64,000 nucleotides of DNA. It comes from Pseudomonas oryzihabitans. Lineage in GTDB: Bacteria; Pseudomonadota; Gammaproteobacteria; Pseudomonadales; Pseudomonadaceae. The stretch lies in NCBI RefSeq assembly GCF_006384975.1, contig NZ_CP021645.1, positions 3,810,001-3,874,000 on the forward strand, read 5' to 3'. Made by a program: the position numbers and the translations under genes. The notes below the pieces were generated by a model. It did no database searches and was not told the DNA's origin. It was given only the letters and a program-made list of their open reading frames with translations. Below, in pieces: positions 1 to 10,265 of the stretch; position 1 is the first letter of the stretch, and every line of letters begins with the position of its first letter.

Positions 1-2
1 AT

Positions 3-3000
3 GCCAAGGGCACCCTGTCCGCGGCCGGTCTAGACCTCCAGGCCGGCAGTCTGGCCAACGCCGGCGGTACCCTGGTGAGCCGTGGCGCCCTGAGCGTGAC
101 CACCAGCGGTCTGCTAGACAACAGCGCCGACGGCCTGCTCAGCGCGGCCACCACCCTCGATGTCACGGCCGGCACCTTGGATAACGCGGGCGGTAGCCTG
201 CTGGCCAAGGGTGCGGCGACGCTCACCACCGGGCAGCTCGACAACACGGCCAAGGGCCTGATCAACAGCCAGGCCAAGCTGACCCTCACCGCCGACCACC
301 TGGACTCCAGCAATGGCGGCGAAGTCTCGGCCAAGGGTGACCTGCAACTGACCCTGGGTGAACTCAAGCAACAGGGCGGTCGCCTGATCGGCGAAAGTAC
401 CCTGGTCCTAGACCTGGGGCGTAGCGGCGGTACCGGCAACCTCGACAACACCGGTGGTCTCATCGCCAGCAGCGGAGCCCTGGGCTTCGCCCACCTGAAT
501 CAGGTCACCAACACCGGTGGCGAGATCAGCAGCGCCCAGTCTTTCGACCTCATTGCCCGGGCGCTGGATAACAGCAAAGGCAAACTCATCAGCCAGGGCC
601 TGCTCAAGGTCCAGGCCGGCCAACTGACCAACGACGGTGGCCTGCTTTCCGGTTGGCAGGGCCTGACCGTCACCGGCGGCAACCTGAGCAACCGCCAGAG
701 CGGCACCCTGTCGAGCAAGGCCGGCGACCTCACGGTCGCCCTCAGCGGCACCCTGGAAAACGGCGACAACGGCGCCCTGGTCAGCCAGGGTGCGCTCGCT
801 GTCACCGCCGGCAACCTGAACAACACCGGTGGCTTCCTCTCCAGCAGCGGCGCCCAGACCCTGAGTGTGACCGGTACGCTACAAAACGGCACCAAGGGCC
901 TGATCGACGCCGGGACGGGCCTGACCGTCAACGCCGGCCAGTTCAGCAACGCTGGCGGCCTCACCCAGGCCAAGCAGGCGCTGAGCGTCAACACCGGCAA
1001 CCTGGATAACCGTGGTGGCACCCTCAATGGCCAACAGACGGTCACCCTCGACCTGCTCGGCGCCCTCACCAACACCAATGGCGCCGTACTGGCCCAGGGC
1101 GACCTGCTGCTCAAGCGCGCCACCCAGGTCAGCAATGCCCAGGGTCGTCTCAACAGCGGGGGCCTGCTGACCCTATTGGTCGGCGGCCTGGACAATAGCA
1201 ATGGCGGCACCCTGGCCAGCCAGAGCGAGCTGAGCATCACCGCCAGCGGCCAGGTCAGCAATGGCGGCGACGGCCTGCTCGCCAGCCAGGGCGGGGCCCT
1301 GAGCGTCACCGCCGGCGGTCTCGACAACAGTGGCGGCACCTTGCAGAGCGCCACCGGCCTAACCCTCGCCACCGGCTCCGGCACGGTAGGCAACGCGGGC
1401 GGCAAGCTCCTTGCCCAGAACGGCGACCTCAGCATCACCGCCGGCAACCTGGACAACCGCGGCGGTATCCTGGCCAGCCTCCAGGGCGCCTTCATCGCCG
1501 GCATCGGCGGGCTGCTGGCCAACGGCGGCCAGGGCCAGACCGGTGGCACCATCCAGGCACAGCGCCTGGACCTCAACGCCGGGACCCTGAGCAACTACAA
1601 CGGCAAGCTCACCGCCCTGGGCGGCGATGCCCTGTTCCAGATCGGTAGCCTGGACAACCGCAACGGCAGCCTCTACGGCAAGGGCCTGGTGCGCGTCCGT
1701 GGTGGCAGCTTCGATAACAGCGGTGACAACGACGGCCAGGTCTTCGGCAACCAGATCGACTTCAGCCTGAGCGGCGCCCTCAACAACCGCCTGGGCATCA
1801 TCGAAAGCACCAGCACCCTGAGCCTGTCCGCCGCCAGCCTGGACAACACCAATGGTCGACTGCGCGCCCTGGGCAGTGGCGGTACCACGCTACTCAACCT
1901 CGGCGGCACCCTGGACAACACCAACGGCCGGCTGGAAAGCGCCAACCAGAACCTGCAACTCAACCTCGGCGGCCTCATCAACGCCAATGGCACCCTGCTG
2001 CACGTCGGCAACGGTACCTTCGGCCTGGGCCTGCCCCTGCTGCAGAACGCTGGCGGCAGTGTCGTCAGCAACGGCACCCTGACCCTGAACGGCAGCAGCT
2101 GGACCAACAGCAGCACCCTGCAGGTGGCCAACCTGGTGGTCAACGTCGACAACCTGACCCAGACCGGTAGTGGCCAACTGCTCGCCCGCAACAGCTTCAG
2201 CGGCAACGGCGGCAACTGGACCAACGACGGCCTCATCGCCAGTGGCGGCGCCTTCAACCTGCACCTGGGCGGTACCTACCAAGGGGCGGGCCGGCTGAGC
2301 AGCGCTGGTGACTTCACCCTGGGCGCCGGGCAATTGCTGCTCGACAACCCCAACGCGCGCTTGAACGGCAGCGGCACCACCAACATCAACATCGGCGGCC
2401 TGCTGCGCAACCGGGCGCGAATCTCCGCCGCCGGCGACTTCAACCTCAGCGCCGGACAGGTGGACAACCAGGGCACCTTGGGCGCTGCGGGCAACCTGTC
2501 GATCACTACCGCCAACCTGGCCAACCAGAACAGCAGCCTGATCTTCAGCGGCGGCAACATGGGGCTGTGGGTCGGTGACTTCACCAACCGCTATGCCGAC
2601 GTCTACAGCCTGGGCGACCTGTCGATCGCGCGCTCAGGCGACGGCAGTTGGGCGAACAGCATCGTCAACCGCTCCGGTACCCTGACCAGCGACGGCAGTC
2701 TGTGGCTCGCGGCCAGCACCATCCAGAACGTCCATGACATCCTGGCCGTCAACAATATGGGCGTCTACACCGGCCAGATCACCGAGCTGCCCTGCGGCTA
2801 TGGTGCCGGCGACTGCGACGGCGGCAAACGAAACCACGTCTGGCAGGTCCTGCAGCGTGACAAGCTCGAAGTGACCCAGGCCAGTGCCGCGTCCAGCATC
2901 ACCGCCGGCCGCAACCTGATGGTGAACGGTGGCGACCTGCTCAACAGCAGCAGCACCCTCGCGGCCGGTGGCTCCCTCACCGCCAACGTCAACAACCTCT

Positions 3001-6000
3001 ACAACCAAGGCGTCGAGACCGGCGATACCCAGACCACCCGGGTGTTCATTTCCGAGCGCACCCGCAAGGCTGGCGCTTGGTACGACACGGCCAACGATTT
3101 CAATGATCGCTACTGGTACCAGAGCCCCAACTACAATGCCCAGGACCTGAGCGGCCTGGGCGCGGCGATGAGCAAATTCATCGCCATGACCGAAAGCGAG
3201 CAGACCGCCTACCGCAAGACCGAACGGCTCTCCACCGGCGACCAGAGCTATGCCGCGGTCATCCAGGCTGGCGGTGCCGTCAACGTGCGGGCCAACAACA
3301 ACATCGACAACAGCGTGGTGCGTCCCGGCTACACCTACGTCGGTGGTGGCCGCCGCACCGACACCAGCGCCCCGGGCACCGCCTACGCCACGGTCGTCAC
3401 CCTCAACCCCCAACTACCCGCCAACCTGGCCCAACAGCAGGTCAATCCCACCACGCTTCCCGGCTTCAAACTGCCCACCGGGCAGAACGGTCTGTTCCGC
3501 CTCAGTGGCCAACAGAACAGTGACACGGACATTAAAATCGGCAGCCAGGTCCAGTGGCTGACCAGTAGCCAAGTCACCGTCGACAATCAGATCGGTGCCC
3601 AGAACACGACCTATACCGCGGGCCGTACCCAGGATACCTCCAAGGCCCTGGAGAGCAGTCAGGTAGCGGCTATCACCCCGCTGCAGGTGCAAAAACACAC
3701 CAACAGTCCCCTGGCCAACCAGGTAGCGCTCGATGGCGTGATGTCCACGCAGCCCACTACTCAGACGCTGCTGTCCGCCCAGCTCGCCGCGCCCTCTACC
3801 CTGACTGGCAAGGTCGCGCTCGATAAGACGCCGCAAGCGGCCAAGGCGATGGATGCGACCACCAGCCAACAGCGCGAGGCCACCGTCGCCGAGGGATTGC
3901 TCAAGGACGTCAGTACCCAAGGCGTCACCACGCCCATGGTCTCCGTGGCCCTGCCCACCACCGTCGGCCATGACCTGCCGCACCGCTACCTGGTGGAAAC
4001 CAACCCGGCGCTGACCGACCTCAAGCAATTCCTCAGCTCCGACTACCTGCTGGGCAACCTCAACTACGACCCGGACACCAGCTGGAAGCGCCTGGGCGAT
4101 GGCCTCTACGAACAGCGCCTGGTGCAGCAGGCCATCGTCGCCCGCACCGGGCAGCGCTTCATCGACGGCCTGACCAGCGACGAAGCCCAGTTCAAGTACC
4201 TGATGGACAATGCCATCGCCAGCAAGCAGGCGCTGGGCCTCAGCGTGGGCGTCGGCCTGACCGCCGAGCAGGTGGCGGCCCTGACCCACGACATCGTCTG
4301 GATGGAAGACCAGGTGGTGAACGGCCAGCACGTACTGGTCCCGGTGCTCTACCTGGCCAACGCCAACAATCGCCTATCGCCCAACGGCGCTCTCATCCAG
4401 GGCAGCGACGTCACCCTGATCGCCGGCAACGACCTGAACAATGCCGGCACCCTCAAGGCCACCAACAGCCTCAGCGCCACGGCCACCAATAACTTGGTCA
4501 ACAGCGGCCTGATCCAGGCGGGTGATCGGCTGAGTCTGTTGGCCGGCGATAACTTGACCAATCGTGCTGGCGGCATCCTGTCCGGCCGCGATGTCGACCT
4601 GACGACGATCCGGGGTGACATCCTCAACGAGCGTACCGTCACCAGCCACCAGAGCGCCTCGGGCGCCAACAGCTGGCGCGAGGACTTCGCCGACAGCGCG
4701 GCACGCATCGAGGCGGCCAACAACCTGACGGTGCAGGCCGGTCGTGACTTCAGCAACGTCGGTGGCGTTCTGAGCAGCGGCCGCGACCTGAGCATCACTG
4801 CCGGTCGCGACGTCAACCTGAGCAGTGCCCAGACCCAGACGGGCCGCAGCAGCGGTACCCAATTCAATACCTCCAGCATCACCCAGCTGGGCAGTAGCAC
4901 GACGGCCGGCCAGAACCTCAGCATCCACGCCGGTCGAGACCTGAGCGCCACGGCCAGCACCCTCAGTGCGGGCAAGGATCTGGACCTGAGTGCCAAGCAC
5001 GACCTGACCCTTAGCTCCGCCGTTGACGAAAGCCACAGCTACAGCACGAGCAAGAAGGTCACCAGCAAGGAAGACCACGTCAGCCAGCAGGGCACCAGCC
5101 TGACTGCTGGAGGCGCGGTCACGCTGAGTGCCGACCATAATCTCAAGCTCGTCGCGAGTTCCGTCACGGCCGGCACCGAGGCCTATCTCTATGCCGGCAA
5201 GGACCTGGACATCCTGGCCGCGACCAACAGCGACGACTCCTTCTTCTCCAAGACCAAGAAGGGCTCTTTCGGTCGCAAGAGCAGCCAGATGGCTGAAAGC
5301 TCCAGTGACCTTGCGGTTACCTCCTCTCTCTCTGCCGGGACCAAGCTCACTCTCTCTGCCGGGCAGGACATCAACACCCAGGGTGCACAGCTGTCCGCCA
5401 AGGGGCTGCTCCGCGCCGATGCTGGCCGCGACATCAATCTCGACGTGGCGGAAAACAGTGCCAGTAACGCGACGGCCACGTCGAAGAAAGGCTTCTTCTC
5501 CGGCAAGGCCAACAGCGCCTCCAGCAGCCAGACGACCGTCACCAGCACCACGCTCAACGCCGACAGCATCAAGCTCACGGCCGACAACGACATCAATCTC
5601 AGAGCGGCGGCGCTACGCGCGAACAATGCCGTACAACTGGACGCCGGGCGCGACATTACCCTCGGTACCGCCCAGGAATCGTCCTCCTCCAGCCAGGCCA
5701 GCAGTTCGAGCAAGCTGACGCAGCACTGGACCGGCTCCCTGACCCAGACGCAAAAAGCCCAGGGCAGCCAGGAGGCGTCCACCCAGGCCATCGGCAGCAG
5801 CATCAGCGCTGGCAGTCTGAACATGCACAGTGGCCGGGATACCACGATCAGTGGCAGTACGGTCGTTGCCGACAAGGACATCCGCATCGATGCCGGTCGC
5901 AACCTGAGCATCGTCAGCGCCCAGGATAGCGACGCCTCCAGTTCCAGCGGCAAGAATCGCAAGGCAGGTGAAATCGGAACCTGGTGGCAGGGCGCCACCG

Positions 6001-9000
6001 GCGTGGTCTCCACCAAGCAGAACAGCCAGGAAAACAGCACTCGCCAGGTCGGCAGCCAGATCGCTTCCCTGGGCGGCAACGTTTCCCTCAGCGCCGGTGA
6101 ACACTACACCCAGACCGCCAGCCAAGTGGTCGCGCCCCAGGGCAACATCGCCATCGCGGCTAAGCAGGTCGATATCCAGGCCGGCTACGACACCCTCAGC
6201 GCGGATCACAGCGCCAGCTCCAACCGCACGGCGGTAGGGGGCTCGGTGAACATCCCCCTGGTGAACGCCGTTCGCGATATCCAGCAGATGAAGGCTGCCG
6301 CGGGCAAGACCAAGGATCCACGCATGCTCGCCCTGGCCGCAGTGAACGCCAGCATGAACGCCGGCGCGGCGGTCGACAGTGCACAGAGCCTGGCAAACGG
6401 CGAGCTGACCGGCATCAAGGTCAGCGTCAACCTGAGTAACAGCCAGAGCAAGCACCAGAGCCACGAGTCCGGCCAGAACGTGGTCGGCAGCAGTATCGCC
6501 GCCGGTGGTGACGTCAGCATCACTGCCAAAGGCGCGGGCAAGGACAGCCACATCAACATCGTCGGCAGCGACATCAATGCCGGGCGCGATGTGGCACTCA
6601 AGGCCGATGGCGATATCAACCTGGTATCCGCGCAAAACACTGCCGTTCAGGAGGGCAGCAACAGCAACAGCGGCTGGAGTGCCGGGGTTGGCTTCAACCT
6701 GGGGCAAAAGAACGGATTTACGATTGATCTTGCCGCCAACAAGGGCTGGGGCGACTCCAAGGGCCATAGTGTCACCCAGACCAACACCCACATCACTGCC
6801 GGCAAAGGCGTCCAGCTTGTCAGTGGCAACGACACCAACATCCGTGGTGCCGTGGTCAGTGGCGATCAGGTGCGTGCCGACGTGGGCGGTGATCTGAACA
6901 TCGCCAGCCAGCAGGACCGCAACGACTACAAGTCGCGACAGCAGAGTGCCAGTGCAGGCGTCAGCCTCTGCATACCGCCGTTCTGCTATGGCGCCTCATC
7001 GGCCGGCGGGTCCGTCAGCCAGCAGAAGATCGAGAGCACCTACGCCAGTGTCATCGAGCAGTCCGGTATCAAGGCGGGTGACCACGGCTTCCAGATCAAG
7101 GTTGGCGGAAATACGGACCTTAAAGGCGCCAGCATTGCCAGCAGCGACAAGGCCGTCGCCGAAGGCAAGAACCGTCTTACTACCGGCACGCTGACGCATT
7201 CCGACCTCGAGAACAAAGCCGAATACAAGGGCTCCAGCATCAGCCTGAGCGGCAGCTACAGCACCGCTGCGCACGATAAGAAAGGCAACGTAATCAAGGA
7301 TAAGGACGGAAAACCTGTCCAGGACGCCGCTACAAACCTAGGCACCCCCATCGCGCTAAGTGCCAGTGGCAAGGACAAGAGCACTACGTCTAGCGGTATC
7401 AGTGGTGGCGCTATCACCATCACCGACGAGGCGAAGCAGCAAGCGCTTACTGGGCAGACCGCTGAGCAGGCCGTTGCCGAGGTCAATCGAGACGTCTCCA
7501 GTGACAGAGACGGCAGTAACGCTCTCAAACCGATCTTCGATCGAAAGGAAGTCGAAGCGGGCTTTAAGATCACCGAGCAGTTCGTGCGGAACGTGGGCAC
7601 CTTCTTGGAGCAGCGCTCGCTCGTCTCGACTGATGCCAAGAAGCAGTTGGCCGAGGAGAACGCCAAGCCTGCTGAACAGCGCGACCCAGCAAGAATCGCT
7701 CAGCTTGAGAACCTCATCCAAAGCAACGCCACCTGGGAGATTGGGGGGCTGGGGCGCACCTTGGTTTCCGCGATCAGTGGTGCGGCGGGGGGCAATGTCA
7801 CGGGGGGTGGAGCCCAGCTGCTTCAGGGCGCCGCGGTAAGTTATCTCCAAAGCCTGGCCGCCGAACAGGTCAAGGGCATTGCCGATGAGTTGAAATCCGA
7901 AACCGCACGTGCGGCCTTGCATGCCATCGTCGGCTGCGCGGGCGCCGCTGCGCAAAGTCAGAGCTGCGGTGCCGGCGCCTTGGGCGGCAGCGTAAGCGTG
8001 GTGCTGAACAACCTGATCGATCAATTGAGTGATCAAACTGCCGAAGGCATGACGGATGCCCAGAAGCAGAATCGCCTGAACCTGATTGGCAGCCTAGTGG
8101 CGGGTATTACCGCTGCTGCGGGTGGCGAGGCTGCGGTCGCGGCGAATGCGGCGCAGATCGAAACGGGAAATAACTATCTACACCGCACCGAGGCGCAACG
8201 ACAAGCTGTTCTGGAGCGTAGGCAGAAGGATGGCAGCTTAACGACGGATGAGGCTAAAGAGCTTGCTGATATCCGTAAGGTTGATAAGGCACGTGACCAA
8301 GCAATTCGAGATATTTGTACCAAAGGGAACAAATCTGATGGTGCGTGCTCGGCCTTGGTAGCCGAAGCCAAACAAGCGTTGGCGTCTTATGATGAGCCTA
8401 TTAGCTACAGTCTTGCGTGGAAAAGCGTCTATCCAAAGGACGCAGCAAATGTAAGCAAGATCCTGGAAGGCCTCGATGAGGGGAACATCACACGTGATGG
8501 TGCTATAGCGGCGATAGCGAAGGAGTCAGGCAAGAGCTGGGATGAAGTAGCGGAGCGATATGACACGGTCATGGCGGTCCAGTCAGTTGTTGCCGCCTTG
8601 GCGGGAGCGTATGGTGGAGGAGGTGTTCTTGGCGGTGCAAAAAGTTCCGGTACATCGGGTGCAAAAGCGGCGCCTAAGACTGAAACTTACTTTAGAGTAG
8701 AAGGCGGTGGTTCAGGTTCAGCGACGAGCCAAAATCGCATTACTGTGAATGCGGATGGCAGTATTAAAATCAACCCTGGGTGCTCTGGGCAGCTTTGTGT
8801 AAGTGTAGGGAGTGCTGAGCATGCTAGCTACTTCTTAACTAACAAACGTCCGGATGGGTCGGTAGTAGTTTTCGAGGTAGATGCCGGCCTTCATAAGCAG
8901 ATAATGGATAGTTCGATACCTCAGCGACCGGTTCCGGGCATTCCACGAGATCCATCGGCACCCAAAATCGTAGATCCGAACCAACCGGGTATTGCTTTAG

Positions 9001-9095
9001 AGCTGCCCAAGATATGGGAGTCGTTACTTGAAAAGCATTCAAGCAATGCACGTGTATACTCTCACGAAGAGTTTTTGAAGGAGTTTGGGAGATGA
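3..9095 (+). CDS. cdiA: CdiA-type filamentous haemagglutinin / contact-dependent inhibition toxin exoprotein (5' partial)
   Basis: The frame is open to the left window edge, so the signal peptide and TPS secretion domain are missing; 3,030 residues are visible. Counting residues from codon 75: about 1-950 are degenerate FHA-1 beta-helix repeats (patterns like LDNxxG, LSxxAGxLxN). About 980-1440 is the non-repetitive middle part where CDI receptor-binding regions lie, and it includes the conserved LPHRYLVETNP segment. From about 1440 come FHA-2 haemagglutinin repeats (AGRDLSIxAGRDxxL). About 2550-2690 is an Ala/Gly-rich pre-toxin domain ending in IETGNNYL, a variant of the VENN/ENNYL boundary. 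The last 300 residues, with visibly lower GC, should be the entry domain and toxin; the final 130 (from TYFRVEGG) are not a toxin family I can name with certainty. The stop overlaps the next gene by 4 bp, the usual cdiA-cdiI arrangement. The transporter gene cdiB is not in the window. Confidence 0.93.
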   Translation, partial: AKGTLSAAGLDLQAGSLANAGGTLVSRGALSVTTSGLLDNSADGLLSAATTLDVTAGTLDNAGGSLLAKGAATLTTGQLDNTAKGLINSQAKLTLTADHLDSSNGGEVSAKGDLQLTLGELKQQGGRLIGESTLVLDLGRSGGTGNLDNTGGLIASSGALGFAHLNQVTNTGGEISSAQSFDLIARALDNSKGKLISQGLLKVQAGQLTNDGGLLSGWQGLTVTGGNLSNRQSGTLSSKAGDLTVALSGTLENGDNGALVSQGALAVTAGNLNNTGGFLSSSGAQTLSVTGTLQNGTKGLIDAGTGLTVNAGQFSNAGGLTQAKQALSVNTGNLDNRGGTLNGQQTVTLDLLGALTNTNGAVLAQGDLLLKRATQVSNAQGRLNSGGLLTLLVGGLDNSNGGTLASQSELSITASGQVSNGGDGLLASQGGALSVTAGGLDNSGGTLQSATGLTLATGSGTVGNAGGKLLAQNGDLSITAGNLDNRGGILASLQGAFIAGIGGLLANGGQGQTGGTIQAQRLDLNAGTLSNYNGKLTALGGDALFQIGSLDNRNGSLYGKGLVRVRGGSFDNSGDNDGQVFGNQIDFSLSGALNNRLGIIESTSTLSLSAASLDNTNGRLRALGSGGTTLLNLGGTLDNTNGRLESANQNLQLNLGGLINANGTLLHVGNGTFGLGLPLLQNAGGSVVSNGTLTLNGSSWTNSSTLQVANLVVNVDNLTQTGSGQLLARNSFSGNGGNWTNDGLIASGGAFNLHLGGTYQGAGRLSSAGDFTLGAGQLLLDNPNARLNGSGTTNINIGGLLRNRARISAAGDFNLSAGQVDNQGTLGAAGNLSITTANLANQNSSLIFSGGNMGLWVGDFTNRYADVYSLGDLSIARSGDGSWANSIVNRSGTLTSDGSLWLAASTIQNVHDILAVNNMGVYTGQITELPCGYGAGDCDGGKRNHVWQVLQRDKLEVTQASAASSITAGRNLMVNGGDLLNSSSTLAAGGSLTANVNNLYNQGVETGDTQTTRVFISERTRKAGAWYDTANDFNDRYWYQSPNYNAQDLSGLGAAMSKFIAMTESEQTAYRKTERLSTGDQSYAAVIQAGGAVNVRANNNIDNSVVRPGYTYVGGGRRTDTSAPGTAYATVVTLNPQLPANLAQQQVNPTTLPGFKLPTGQNGLFRLSGQQNSDTDIKIGSQVQWLTSSQVTVDNQIGAQNTTYTAGRTQDTSKALESSQVAAITPLQVQKHTNSPLANQVALDGVMSTQPTTQTLLSAQLAAPSTLTGKVALDKTPQAAKAMDATTSQQREATVAEGLLKDVSTQGVTTPMVSVALPTTVGHDLPHRYLVETNPALTDLKQFLSSDYLLGNLNYDPDTSWKRLGDGLYEQRLVQQAIVARTGQRFIDGLTSDEAQFKYLMDNAIASKQALGLSVGVGLTAEQVAALTHDIVWMEDQVVNGQHVLVPVLYLANANNRLSPNGALIQGSDVTLIAGNDLNNAGTLKATNSLSATATNNLVNSGLIQAGDRLSLLAGDNLTNRAGGILSGRDVDLTTIRGDILNERTVTSHQSASGANSWREDFADSAARIEAANNLTVQAGRDFSNVGGVLSSGRDLSITAGRDVNLSSAQTQTGRSSGTQFNTSSITQLGSSTTAGQNLSIHAGRDLSATASTLSAGKDLDLSAKHDLTLSSAVDESHSYSTSKKVTSKEDHVSQQGTSLTAGGAVTLSADHNLKLVASSVTAGTEAYLYAGKDLDILAATNSDDSFFSKTKKGSFGRKSSQMAESSSDLAVTSSLSAGTKLTLSAGQDINTQGAQLSAKGLLRADAGRDINLDVAENSASNATATSKKGFFSGKANSASSSQTTVTSTTLNADSIKLTADNDINLRAAALRANNAVQLDAGRDITLGTAQESSSSSQASSSSKLTQHWTGSLTQTQKAQGSQEASTQAIGSSISAGSLNMHSGRDTTISGSTVVADKDIRIDAGRNLSIVSAQDSDASSSSGKNRKAGEIGTWWQGATGVVSTKQNSQENSTRQVGSQIASLGGNVSLSAGEHYTQTASQVVAPQGNIAIAAKQVDIQAGYDTLSADHSASSNRTAVGGSVNIPLVNAVRDIQQMKAAAGKTKDPRMLALAAVNASMNAGAAVDSAQSLANGELTGIKVSVNLSNSQSKHQSHESGQNVVGSSIAAGGDVSITAKGAGKDSHINIVGSDINAGRDVALKADGDINLVSAQNTAVQEGSNSNSGWSAGVGFNLGQKNGFTIDLAANKGWGDSKGHSVTQTNTHITAGKGVQLVSGNDTNIRGAVVSGDQVRADVGGDLNIASQQDRNDYKSRQQSASAGVSLCIPPFCYGASSAGGSVSQQKIESTYASVIEQSGIKAGDHGFQIKVGGNTDLKGASIASSDKAVAEGKNRLTTGTLTHSDLENKAEYKGSSISLSGSYSTAAHDKKGNVIKDKDGKPVQDAATNLGTPIALSASGKDKSTTSSGISGGAITITDEAKQQALTGQTAEQAVAEVNRDVSSDRDGSNALKPIFDRKEVEAGFKITEQFVRNVGTFLEQRSLVSTDAKKQLAEENAKPAEQRDPARIAQLENLIQSNATWEIGGLGRTLVSAISGAAGGNVTGGGAQLLQGAAVSYLQSLAAEQVKGIADELKSETARAALHAIVGCAGAAAQSQSCGAGALGGSVSVVLNNLIDQLSDQTAEGMTDAQKQNRLNLIGSLVAGITAAAGGEAAVAANAAQIETGNNYLHRTEAQRQAVLERRQKDGSLTTDEAKELADIRKVDKARDQAIRDICTKGNKSDGACSALVAEAKQALASYDEPISYSLAWKSVYPKDAANVSKILEGLDEGNITRDGAIAAIAKESGKSWDEVAERYDTVMAVQSVVAALAGAYGGGGVLGGAKSSGTSGAKAAPKTETYFRVEGGGSGSATSQNRITVNADGSIKINPGCSGQLCVSVGSAEHASYFLTNKRPDGSVVVFEVDAGLHKQIMDSSIPQRPVPGIPRDPSAPKIVDPNQPGIALELPKIWESLLEKHSSNARVYSHEEFLKEFGR

Positions 9096-9697
9096 CTTGG
9101 CGGCAGTCGTTGGTTGATGATTTATGGAGCGGCGAAAAAAGTATATGTTTTTTTGTTCATTCAGGGAAATGCTTCTGGGTTGCAGATGATAAGTTTAACT
9201 TTAGCTTGGATGCGGAGAGAGATTATCGGGCATACCTTGATAAGGGGCATATAAATCTGGAGCAATATACGTCAGCATGCATTTCGTTCAGAGGAGGGAT
9301 TCTTAAGCTAACTGCTGAGAGTTTTTTGAAGTACTTAATGGCAGAGGGGCGGCAGGTGTTATCAAAGCAAGAGCTTAAAGATATTTTCACGTGCGGGCTT
9401 GGTTTGAGCGAATCTTTGTATGGAAAAATCGAGGGGTACTATTTTTCCGGAGCAGAATTAAGCGCGAAAGATTTTGGTGAGGCTAATGCTGTTGCCTCCA
9501 GGCTTCCGATGTTCTATGTGAATTTCGATCGAAAAATTTACATGCACATGGATTATGGTCGGGGGCATGAAGACTTGGCCTACTCAGACTGGTTCGCCAA
9601 GTGTTCGGACTTTTGTTATTTAGTGCCAGATAGGGAGAAGTATTGGGTTTTAGGGGGTATGGACTTTTGGAAATATAGGTTTTTACAGTTGATATAG
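9092..9697 (+). CDS. cdiI: Candidate CdiI immunity protein, cognate to the upstream CdiA toxin
   Basis: A 201-residue soluble protein with no signal peptide or membrane segment. The start ATG overlaps the cdiA stop (ATGA), and an AAGGAG Shine-Dalgarno lies 7 bases upstream inside cdiA, so translation is coupled. Position, small size and strongly AT-rich codon use compared with the cdiA body all fit a CDI immunity gene, which binds and blocks the toxin delivered by sibling cells. The sequence is rich in aromatic and acidic residues (WVLGGMDFWKY near the C-terminus) but I do not recognise a named immunity family. Function is inferred from context only. Confidence 0.8.
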   Translation: MTWRQSLVDDLWSGEKSICFFVHSGKCFWVADDKFNFSLDAERDYRAYLDKGHINLEQYTSACISFRGGILKLTAESFLKYLMAEGRQVLSKQELKDIFTCGLGLSESLYGKIEGYYFSGAELSAKDFGEANAVASRLPMFYVNFDRKIYMHMDYGRGHEDLAYSDWFAKCSDFCYLVPDREKYWVLGGMDFWKYRFLQLI

Positions 9698-9938
9698 GGT
9701 GGGAAAGCAACAGGGAGTGCTCTCGGCAATTTAGGAAGAGGCGTGCTGACAGAGGCTGATTTCGCTCAGAACAGAATAAATCTGATAAGCGTTGGGAGAC
9801 GGAATAAAACGTGAGCTGAAGGGGGGCGACCAAGCTGGCCCAGTTGCGGTGCGCTTTTCGAGAACTGATCCTGCGTCAGCACGACCGGACTCGTTGGTAA
9901 TTGACTACTCAATTGGTGGAGAGAAAATGCGTAAATGA
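9698..9938 (+). pseudogene. Remnant of an orphan CdiA C-terminal toxin module, frameshifted
   Basis: There is no start codon or ribosome binding site. Directly after the immunity stop the same frame reads GGKATGSALGNLGRGV, then LTEADFAQNRIN, and stops at 9812-9814. From 9813 the neighbouring frame stays open to 9938 and ends with LVIDYSIGGEKMRK. Together these look like the beginning and the end of a deleted, frameshifted toxin domain whose stop lies 9 bases before the next immunity gene. That it is a CdiA-CT relic is inferred from position and from the YSIGG ending it shares with the relic before 11636. Confidence 0.6.
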
Positions 9939-9947
9939 GGCAGGGCA

Positions 9948-10265
9948 ATGAGCATTGAGCAACAAGTGGAAATCTTAAATGCACTCGTGAAGATCATGCA
10001 TGGCTCTGCGCATGGGCAGTATGACGAGATGTGCTGTGAATTTGGGTATGAGATTTATGATGGAGGATGGTCTGCAGACTCTAAATATTCGTTCGTTCGA
10101 GATGGCTTAATTGTCAGCGAGCTTTTAGATGATCCTGAAGATAGGGTTTCTGATTTTGTTCATAAATTACACGAGCTCATGAAGTCACATACGGGCGGTG
10201 ACTGGAAAAAATTTGTGCTTGCTATTGGGCCTAGTGGTAAAGCGAATACGAAATTTATTTATTGA
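9948..10265 (+). CDS. Orphan immunity protein, YezG/DUF600-like
   Basis: A 105-residue acidic soluble protein. A GAGG ribosome binding site lies 7 bases before the ATG. The layout, with a long helix followed by DDPEDRVSDFVHKLHELMKSH and a C-terminal strand WKKFVLAIGPSGKANTKFIY, resembles the YezG/DUF600 immunity family associated with polymorphic toxins. The gene is AT-rich relative to the genome. It follows a broken toxin-tail fragment, so it would be an orphan immunity gene that could protect against a toxin this strain no longer makes. The family assignment is from memory of the pattern and is moderate. Confidence 0.65.
   Translation: MSIEQQVEILNALVKIMHGSAHGQYDEMCCEFGYEIYDGGWSADSKYSFVRDGLIVSELLDDPEDRVSDFVHKLHELMKSHTGGDWKKFVLAIGPSGKANTKFIY

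Noticed and set aside
500..1594. Long antisense frames across the cdiA repeats
   Set aside because: They are artefacts of repetitive high-GC coding sequence on the plus strand; they have no ribosome binding sites and low-complexity Pro/Arg/Leu translations.
75..6600. CRISPR-like or tandem DNA repeats
   Set aside because: The periodicity is the degenerate beta-helix repeat of the haemagglutinin protein; there are no identical repeats with spacers.
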